Shown in pieces: positions 5,514 to 14,237 of a DNA stretch of 14,237 nucleotides. The DNA comes from AC-37 sp036382905. GTDB taxonomy: Bacteria; Actinomycetota; Thermoleophilia; Solirubrobacterales; Thermoleophilaceae. The position numbers were made by a program, and so were the translations under genes. The stretch covers positions 1 to 14,237 of the forward strand of contig DASVPL010000014.1 in the NCBI GenBank assembly GCA_036382905.1. Reading direction: 5' to 3'. The notes below the pieces were generated by a model that made no database searches, was not told where the DNA came from, and saw only the letters and a program-made list of their open reading frames with translations. The stretch's first letter is position 1, and each line of letters begins with the position of its first letter.

Positions 5514-6179
5514 ATGTCCGAGCTCGGACGCCTCCAGCAGCGCGTGGTCGATTGCCGCCGCTGCCCGCGGCTGGTCGAGTGGCGCGAGCGGGTGGCACGG
5601 GAGAAGCGGGCCTCGTTCGCCGCCGAGACCTACTGGGGGCGGCCAATCCCGGGGTTCGGCGACCCCGCCGCGCGCGTGTACGTGCTGGGCCTCGCCCCGG
5701 CGGCGCACGGCGGCAACAGGACCGGGCGGATCTTCACGGGCGACCGCTCGGGCGACTGGTTGTTCGCGTCGATGCACCGCACGGGCTTCGCCAGCCAGGC
5801 GGAGGCGTTCCACGTGCTCGACGGCCTGCGCCTCGACGGCATCTATGTGGGCGCCGCGGTGCGCTGCGCGCCGCCGGCCAACAAGCCTCTGCCGGCCGAG
5901 CGCGACAACTGCCTGCCGTACGCCGAGGAGGAGCTCCGGCTGCTGGCGGACGTGCGCGTGGTCGTCTGCCTCGGTCAGTTCGCCTGGGACGCGGCCACGC
6001 GGCTCCTCGGCGTGCGGCCGAAGCCCAGGTTCGGCCACCTTGCCGAGCACGCCGTCCCCGAGGGGCCGGCGATGCTCGCCTCGTTCCATCCGAGCCAGCA
6101 GAACACATTCACGGGGAAGCTGACCGAGCCGATGCTCGACGCCGTGTTCGAGCGCGCCCGCGAGCTGGCGGCGGCCTAG
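5514..6179 (+). CDS. Family 5 uracil-DNA glycosylase (UdgB type)
   Basis: 221-residue base-excision repair enzyme that removes uracil, and in characterised family members also other deaminated bases, from DNA. Motif A is GLAPAAHGGNRTGR (59-72) and motif B is HPSQQNTFTG (192-201), both diagnostic for family 5. Four cysteines, C14, C17, C118 and C133, sit where the [4Fe-4S] cluster ligands of this family are expected. From ATG 5514 the length is normal (~220). The frame is open further upstream, including an ATG at 5442 inside the permease gene, but family similarity begins at MSELGRLQQRVVDCRRCPRL; no clear Shine-Dalgarno precedes 5514. It follows the permease by 35 bases and may be read from the same transcript, with no functional link evident. 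Confidence 0.93.
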   Translation: MSELGRLQQRVVDCRRCPRLVEWRERVAREKRASFAAETYWGRPIPGFGDPAARVYVLGLAPAAHGGNRTGRIFTGDRSGDWLFASMHRTGFASQAEAFHVLDGLRLDGIYVGAAVRCAPPANKPLPAERDNCLPYAEEELRLLADVRVVVCLGQFAWDAATRLLGVRPKPRFGHLAEHAVPEGPAMLASFHPSQQNTFTGKLTEPMLDAVFERARELAAA

Positions 6180-6187
6180 CCCGGGGT

Positions 6188-6201
6188 CGAGCGGCCGCTC
6201 G
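6188..6201. terminator. 14-bp perfect palindrome between converging stop codons
   Basis: CGAGCGGCCGCTCG fills most of the 22-base gap between the stop of the glycosylase (6177-6179) and the stop of the kinase on the other strand (6204-6202). As RNA on either strand it could form a short 5-bp stem with a 4-base loop, and so act as a weak bidirectional terminator. There is no T-tract on either side. The palindrome is certain, the role inferred. Confidence 0.35.
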
Positions 6202-7035
6202 TCACGGCATCGCGTGCGGCGCCGGGCTCGCAGCGGCCCCTGCCGCCACCAGGGCCCGGCCGAGCTCGGCCGCCGACGCGAACCGCTCGGCGGGCTGCTT
6301 CGCGAGCGCACGGCGGACCACGGGCTCGTAGCGCGCGAGCGGCGGCGGGAGCGGCCGCGGCGCCTCGTGGAGGTGGGCGCGCATCTTCGCGGCGTCGTCC
6401 GCGCGCGGGAACGGGACCGCGCCGGTGAGGGCGTGGAGCAGGAGGCCGCCGAGCGCGTAGACGTCGGAGCGCGCGTCGGGCGGGCCGCCGCGGATCTGCT
6501 CGGGGGCGGCGAAGTCCACGGTCCCGAGCCAGCGCCCGGCCTCGGTGAGGCCCGGGTCCGCGTCGATCGGCTTCGCGAGGCCGAAGTCGGCGAGGTACGC
6601 GTGCTCGCCGCCCGCGCGCGGCTCGATCATCACGTTTCCGGGCTTCACGTCGCGATGCACGAGCCCGCGCGCGTGCGCGGCGTCGAGCGCCATCGCGACC
6701 TGGACCACGATCGCGACCGCGCGCTCGGGGTGCAGCGGGTGCTCGGCGACCAGGCTGCGCAGGTCCGTGCCGTCGACCCACCGCATCGCCACGAAGGGCG
6801 AGTCGCCGGCCTCGCCCGCGTCGTAGATCGGCATGACGTTCGGGTGGTCGATCGAGGCGGCCAGCTCGCATTCGCGGCGGAAGCGGTCGCGGAACCCGGG
6901 GTCGCCGGCCAGCTCCGGGGCGATCAGCTTCAGCGCCACCGGCCTGTCGAGCGAGAGCTGCACCGCGCGGTACACGACGCTCCACCCGCCGCGTCCGGCA
7001 ACCCCCTCGATCCGATAGCCGGGCAGGTCCGGCAC
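6202..7035 (-). CDS. Soluble Hanks-type Ser/Thr protein kinase
   Basis: 277 residues consisting almost only of a kinase domain; it phosphorylates Ser/Thr of target proteins. All catalytic features are present: Gly-rich loop GRGGWSVVY (14-22), ATP-anchoring lysine K36 in VALKLI, an alpha-C glutamate within RRECE (53-57), HRDVKPGN (127-134, catalytic D129), DFG (150-152), APE (177-179) and SDVYALG (190-196). Unlike PknB it has no transmembrane span and no PASTA domains, ending in a short Ala/Pro tail. GTG 7035 begins 2 bases after the amidase stop with GGCGGA 6 bases before it, so the two form an operon. The frame extends upstream to 7671, but that part is a shadow of the amidase gene. Target unknown; a cell-wall link is inferred from context only. 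Confidence 0.93.
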   Translation of the reverse strand: MPDLPGYRIEGVAGRGGWSVVYRAVQLSLDRPVALKLIAPELAGDPGFRDRFRRECELAASIDHPNVMPIYDAGEAGDSPFVAMRWVDGTDLRSLVAEHPLHPERAVAIVVQVAMALDAAHARGLVHRDVKPGNVMIEPRAGGEHAYLADFGLAKPIDADPGLTEAGRWLGTVDFAAPEQIRGGPPDARSDVYALGGLLLHALTGAVPFPRADDAAKMRAHLHEAPRPLPPPLARYEPVVRRALAKQPAERFASAAELGRALVAAGAAASPAPHAMP

Positions 7036-7037
7036 GG

Positions 7038-7757
7038 CTAGTCCGCCGGCGCGAAGCGCTCGATGCCGCGCGCCAGCCCGAGCGCGGCGCGCTGCTGGTA
7101 CTCGGCGTCGTTCAGCCGGCGGTCCTCGGCCGGGTTCGTCATGAAGCCGATCTCGGCGAGCACGACCGGCACGTCGGACCAGTTGAAGCCGGTGAGATCG
7201 CCGCGGGGGACGATGCCGTTGTCGCGGCTGCCGATCCGCGCCACCAGCTCGCGCTGGAGCAGCTTCGCCGCCGTGCGCGACTCGGGCAGGACGTCGTCGG
7301 TCCAGCCCGCGTGCGCGGCCGGATAGAGCATCGCGCTCCCGTGCTGCGACCGGTTCGTCGAGCCGTCGGCGTGGACGCGCACGAACAGCGCGGCCCGCGC
7401 GCGGTTGGCGATCCGCGCCCGCGCGACGTTGCCCATGCTGAGCCCGGTGGCGCGGTCGCGGGTCATCGTCACGCAGTAGCCGCGGGCGGTGAGCGTCTTG
7501 CGCAGCCGCTTCGAGATAGCGAGCGTGACCACGTGCTCGGGGGTCCCGCTCACGACCCCGCGCGTGCCACCGCCGTCCTTGATCTTGCGCTTCTTCGAGC
7601 CGGGCCCGATCGGCTCCGTCTCCGGGTTCGCGCGCGAGTCGTGCCCCGGGTCGATCACGATCGCCGTGCACTCCGCCGGCTCCTGCGCGACGGGCGGTGC
7701 GGGGGCCGCGGCGAGCGCGAGCCCCGCCGCGACCAGCGCGGCGAGCAGGCGTGTCAT
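7038..7757 (-). CDS. Secreted N-acetylmuramoyl-L-alanine amidase (Amidase_3 family)
   Basis: 239-residue zinc hydrolase that cleaves the amide bond between muramic acid and the stem peptide of peptidoglycan. An N-terminal signal peptide (MTRLLAALVAAGLALAAAPA, cleavage near residue 20-25) directs export. Zinc ligands fit H39 in DPGHD, E74 in GTPEHVV and H129 in VRVHADGS; the catalytic glutamate is E202 in LAEIGFMTN, the usual C-terminal motif. A ~30-residue Gly/Lys-rich insertion follows the first histidine. No cell-wall binding domain is present, so the protein is a bare catalytic unit. It is the first gene of a two-gene operon with the kinase and is divergent from the Asp-box protein gene; promoters for both should lie in 7758-7833. 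Confidence 0.93.
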   Translation of the reverse strand: MTRLLAALVAAGLALAAAPAPPVAQEPAECTAIVIDPGHDSRANPETEPIGPGSKKRKIKDGGGTRGVVSGTPEHVVTLAISKRLRKTLTARGYCVTMTRDRATGLSMGNVARARIANRARAALFVRVHADGSTNRSQHGSAMLYPAAHAGWTDDVLPESRTAAKLLQRELVARIGSRDNGIVPRGDLTGFNWSDVPVVLAEIGFMTNPAEDRRLNDAEYQQRAALGLARGIERFAPAD

Positions 7758-7833
7758 GCGACCGCCTCGATCCGGTGACCGCTTATCTCGTACTTCTCAG
7801 CCAATTGGAGTAACGTGCCATGCCGGGGTGGGG
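7758..7833. promoter_or_regulatory. Divergent intergenic region between the amidase and Asp-box genes
   Basis: This 76-base gap must serve both flanking genes. It contains a patch AT-rich for this genome (about 7783-7814) centred on CCAATTGG (7801-7808), an 8-bp palindrome that could be an operator. TAACGT at 7811-7816 fits the TAnnnT -10 pattern for the + strand, but I find no convincing -35 on either strand. GGGGTGGGG (7825-7833) directly precedes the ATG at 7834. Confidence 0.35.
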
Positions 7834-10737
7834 ATGAGCAAACGTCTGACGATAGGGCTGGCCTGTGCCGCAGCGGCGCTGGCCACCGCGCCTGCGGCGC
7901 TGGCCGCGCCGCATCGCACGCTGAACCTGAGCCAGGCGAACACCTCGGCCAGCCCGGTCACCTGGGACGGCACCCTCCACGACGGCACCAACAGCATGTA
8001 CAACAGCGCCGCGGGCGCGCCGTGCGGCGAGAGCACGGACACCTACTGCGACGACACGCTGCTGAACGTCAGCCTGCCCGCCGGGTTCCGCGGCGGCGTG
8101 CAGGTGGACATCGACAACTACCGGCCCAACCCGCTCACGGACTTCGACCTCTACGTCTACGAGAGCGACGCCGCGGGGCACGCCCTGCGCCTGCTCGAGA
8201 ACGACGGCACGTTCGGCGAGGTGCTGGTCGGCGCGGGCCTTCCGAACGGCTTCCCCGAGAGCTACGCGTTCCCGGGCAAGAGCGGCTACTACCTCGTTCG
8301 CGTCGTCTACTTCGACGCTCCGGTCGCGTCGCAGTACTCGGCCTCGGCCCAGGTCACCAACCTGGTCGCGCGCGCCGACAAGCCGCCGGACGTCGATGCA
8401 CCGGCCGGGCTCCAGGAGTACCTCGCCAGCAACCCGACGCTCGGCTTCAAGTCGCATTCCGAGCCCCACATCGCGCAGAGCCCGATCGATCCGGACGTGC
8501 TGGTCGCGGGGTCGAAGCAGTACTACCGCGACCGCGACTCGCTCAAGGAATACGAGTTCAAGATCGGCACGTACGTCTCGTTCGACCGCGGGGTCACGTG
8601 GACCGACCTGGGCCAGCTCGACGTGTGCCCGATCGCGCAGGCGCCGCAGTCGTCCTACCCGGCCAGCAACACGTGCTACCCGGACGACGATCCCAGCAAG
8701 GGCGGCACCGGCGCCGAGGACGTCAAGGAGAACCAGGAGGACATGGAGTTCGACGATCGCGGCTCCGGCGACCTCGCCGAGGAGTACACGACCTCGGACA
8801 TCTGGGTCCAGTTCGACGACGAGGGCAGCGCGTACGTGATGGTGCTCGACCACCCGCCGTTCCCGATCCAGTCCGACCCGCTCGGGCTCGGGACGGAGGA
8901 GAACGGCTGGGGGATGACCCTCCACAAGTGGGAGTCGGTCTCCTCGGACGACCTGCGCACCGGGAAGACATGGGGCCCGCGCGTGCCGATCAACTTCTAC
9001 GCGGACGAGGTTCGCGAGCGCGTCTTCCTCGACGACAAGAACACGATGGCGATCAACAACGTCGGGCCGGACCACGACGGCAAGCCCGGCACGATCGTGA
9101 CCTGCTGGGGCCGCGGCGCCGCGCTCGTCAAGCAGCAGATCGTCTGCGAGCGCTCGACCGACGGCGGGAAGACCTTCCCCGGCGAGCCGATCCCGGTCTC
9201 CGAGCCCCAGAACGTCGGGATCGGCGTGTTCGTCGCGCCCGACACCAAGGACGAGCACACCTTCCACCTGATGTGGAACTACTACATCAACCCGAACTCG
9301 CCGCTCAACCAGATCTACTACACGAAGAGCATCGACGACGGGCAGACCTGGCTGCCGCCGCGCCCGATCACGGCGCCGTTCACGCCGCTGCCGAGCACCT
9401 ACCCCGGGCAGCAGTTCAGGCAGCTCTCGATACCGATGATGGCCGTTGCCCCGAACGGCGACCTGTACGCCACCTACTCCCACTACCGCCCGGCGCCGGA
9501 CGTGGCCACCGACGAGGACGGAGAGCAGGCCGACGTCGTGTTCATCAAGTCGACCGACGGGGGCCTGACGTGGAGCGACCCCGCCGTGGTCAACCAGGAC
9601 AAGAGCAATGCCGACCAGTTCCAGCCGCAGATCGCGATCAGCCCGCAGGGCGAGGTCAACATCGCCTACTTCGACCGCCGCAACGACAAGCGGACCGTGG
9701 TCGGCGGGCAGGTCACGCACGCGGGCAACTACTACGTGGACGAGTACCTGTCGCGGTCGACCGACGGCGGCGCCACCTGGCAGGACACGCGCCTCTCGCA
9801 CGAGATGTCGGACCCCGAGCAGAACGCGCCGGTCTCGCCGTCCGGGCTCTTCTTCGGCGACTACCAGGGGCTCGTCGCCGACGACTGCTTCACGATCCCG
9901 TTCTACCAGGACGCGCACCTCGCGCTCGATCGCACCCGCGACGACGGGTTCGACGCGGGCTTCCCGCGCTCGGAGTACCAGGAGACGTTCGCGTGGCGGG
10001 TGCCGAACGCGAAGCAGGGCCCGGCGTGCACGAAGCCGGTCGTCGAGGGGCCGAGCCCGCCGGTGACGCCCGAGGGCCTGCCGACGGTGAGCGTCACGGC
10101 GCCGCGGCTCGCCAGCGACGTCGGCACGAGCAACAAGTTCAACGTGCGCGTGAACGCCTCGGCCGCGAACATCGACTTCTACCAACTCGAGTACCGCCGC
10201 CGCGGGAGCACGAAGTGGAAGCGGTTGAGCTCGAAGCTGCTGAACGCGGACTACCGCTTCCGGGGCAGCTACAGCCAGACCTACGCGTTCCGCGCGCGGG
10301 CGATCGACCTGTCGGGCCGCGAGGGCCCGTGGTCGGGCGAGGCCGTCAGCGTGATCCCGCACGACGACCGGCGCGCCAAGGGCCGCCCGCGCTACTCGCG
10401 CGGCTGGGCGCGAGCCAAGGGCACGACCGCGTTCAAGCGCACGCTCACCACCACGAGCCGCAAGGGCTCCTCGATGCGGATCAACTTCCGCGGCAACCGC
10501 GTCTACCTGATCGGTCGCAAGGGACCGCGCGGCGGCCGCGCGCTGGTGATCCTCAACGGCAAGCGCAAGCAGGTGAGCTTCTACAAGTCGAAGACCGCCG
10601 AGCGCCAGGTGGTCTACAGCGCCAGCATCGCGGGGTCGCGGACGAGCACGCTCCAGGTTGTCGCGCTGGGCCGCAAGGGCAGCAAGAAGTCCAAGGGCAC
10701 ACGCGTCGAGATCGACGCCGTCGGCTACCGCGGCTAG
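7834..10737 (+). CDS. Large secreted Asp-box (BNR/sialidase-like) beta-propeller protein
   Basis: 967 residues, exported by a signal peptide (MSKRLTIGLACAAAALATAPAALA). Next comes a beta-sandwich (about 70-170, LYVYESD, GYYLVRVVYF) resembling bacterial pre-peptidase C-terminal domains. The core carries five Asp boxes, SxDxGxTW/F, at 249-256, 441-448, 499-506, 573-580 and 642-649, the structural repeat of six-bladed sialidase-type propellers. A fibronectin III-like segment (~750-845, YQLEYRRRGSTKW, YAFRARAIDLSG) follows, then a Lys/Arg-rich C-terminal beta domain (~850-967) ending in VEIDAVGYRG. I see no FRIP motif or clear arginine triad, so sialidase activity is not supported; the Asp-box fold also occurs in other glycosidases and non-enzymes. 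ATG 7834 is chosen because the signal peptide starts there, although the frame is open upstream. Confidence 0.85.
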   Translation: MSKRLTIGLACAAAALATAPAALAAPHRTLNLSQANTSASPVTWDGTLHDGTNSMYNSAAGAPCGESTDTYCDDTLLNVSLPAGFRGGVQVDIDNYRPNPLTDFDLYVYESDAAGHALRLLENDGTFGEVLVGAGLPNGFPESYAFPGKSGYYLVRVVYFDAPVASQYSASAQVTNLVARADKPPDVDAPAGLQEYLASNPTLGFKSHSEPHIAQSPIDPDVLVAGSKQYYRDRDSLKEYEFKIGTYVSFDRGVTWTDLGQLDVCPIAQAPQSSYPASNTCYPDDDPSKGGTGAEDVKENQEDMEFDDRGSGDLAEEYTTSDIWVQFDDEGSAYVMVLDHPPFPIQSDPLGLGTEENGWGMTLHKWESVSSDDLRTGKTWGPRVPINFYADEVRERVFLDDKNTMAINNVGPDHDGKPGTIVTCWGRGAALVKQQIVCERSTDGGKTFPGEPIPVSEPQNVGIGVFVAPDTKDEHTFHLMWNYYINPNSPLNQIYYTKSIDDGQTWLPPRPITAPFTPLPSTYPGQQFRQLSIPMMAVAPNGDLYATYSHYRPAPDVATDEDGEQADVVFIKSTDGGLTWSDPAVVNQDKSNADQFQPQIAISPQGEVNIAYFDRRNDKRTVVGGQVTHAGNYYVDEYLSRSTDGGATWQDTRLSHEMSDPEQNAPVSPSGLFFGDYQGLVADDCFTIPFYQDAHLALDRTRDDGFDAGFPRSEYQETFAWRVPNAKQGPACTKPVVEGPSPPVTPEGLPTVSVTAPRLASDVGTSNKFNVRVNASAANIDFYQLEYRRRGSTKWKRLSSKLLNADYRFRGSYSQTYAFRARAIDLSGREGPWSGEAVSVIPHDDRRAKGRPRYSRGWARAKGTTAFKRTLTTTSRKGSSMRINFRGNRVYLIGRKGPRGGRALVILNGKRKQVSFYKSKTAERQVVYSASIAGSRTSTLQVVALGRKGSKKSKGTRVEIDAVGYRG

Positions 10738-10760
10738 GGCCATCCAGGCGCCGCGGGCGC

Positions 10761-10780
10761 GCGTACTCGGGAAGGTACGC
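10761..10780 (+). promoter_or_regulatory. Hairpin presenting the lhr ribosome site in its loop
   Basis: GCGTAC (10761-10766) and GTACGC (10775-10780) form a perfect 6-bp stem around an 8-base loop, TCGGGAAG. The likely Shine-Dalgarno (GGGAAGG, 10769-10775) is mostly in the loop, and the stem ends two bases before the ATG at 10783. TACGCT (10776-10781) also matches the TAnnnT -10 pattern, relevant if translation starts at the second ATG (10792). Structure seen; regulatory role inferred. Confidence 0.35.
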
Positions 10781-10782
10781 TG

Positions 10783-14237
<3,455 letters not shown>

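Noticed and set aside
7036..7671. N-terminal extension of the kinase (489-codon frame)
   Set aside because: It overlaps the well-supported amidase gene in another frame and shows no domain; the kinase begins naturally at GTG 7035 (PDLPGYRIEGVAGRGG).
7834..10737. Calling the Asp-box protein a true exo-alpha-sialidase
   Set aside because: Asp boxes are structural only; no FRIP motif or clear arginine triad was seen.

Overview
The window is about 14.2 kb of very GC-rich DNA, and nearly every codon ends in G or C. Short intergenic gaps, GTG starts, start/stop overlaps (TGATG, GTGA) and TAnnnT-type -10 elements close to start codons point to a high-GC actinobacterium. The gene content would fit the Thermoleophilia/Solirubrobacterales: a YadG/YadH-like ABC pair, a family 5 uracil-DNA glycosylase, an amidase plus Ser/Thr kinase pair, an Asp-box secreted protein with a basic C-terminal beta domain, and a long Lhr helicase. 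The taxon is an inference from style; there is no marker gene.

Layout. (1) 2-2057, + strand: the end of an unknown membrane protein, then rfbD (rmlD) and rfbB (rmlB), each overlapping the gene before it. The two enzymes act in dTDP-L-rhamnose synthesis; rmlA and rmlC are not in view. (2) 2054-3693: a small HEPN-like protein on the - strand whose stop codon shares a CTAG with the rfbB stop, divergent from a membrane-anchored pentapeptide-repeat protein with two sets of in-frame tandem repeats. A strong nested inverted repeat follows. (3) 3810-5478: an ABC-2 ATPase and its permease. Between them, on the opposite strand, is a probable 38-residue single-span microprotein. (4) 5514-6179: family 5 uracil-DNA glycosylase. 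(5) 6202-7757, - strand: a secreted N-acetylmuramoyl-L-alanine amidase followed 2 nt later by a soluble Ser/Thr protein kinase, converging on the glycosylase gene at a 14-bp palindrome. (6) 7834-10737: a large secreted Asp-box (BNR) protein. (7) 10783 to the right edge: an Lhr-type ATP-dependent helicase, cut by the window end.

No rRNA, tRNA, CRISPR array, integrase or transposase was seen, and no stretch over 300 bases lacks a gene. Most of the window looks like ordinary chromosome. The most unusual signal is a ~78-bp block of three inverted repeats (11709-11786) inside the lhr reading frame. It has codon usage unlike its surroundings and falls in a linker between conserved helicase motifs, like a palindromic element inserted in frame. 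Short near-matches to parts of it occur just upstream of udgB and of lhr itself. Other items worth a look are the antisense microprotein, a low-GC3 patch at the 3' end of the permease gene, the orphan HEPN-like protein, and the hairpin that puts the lhr Shine-Dalgarno in its loop.
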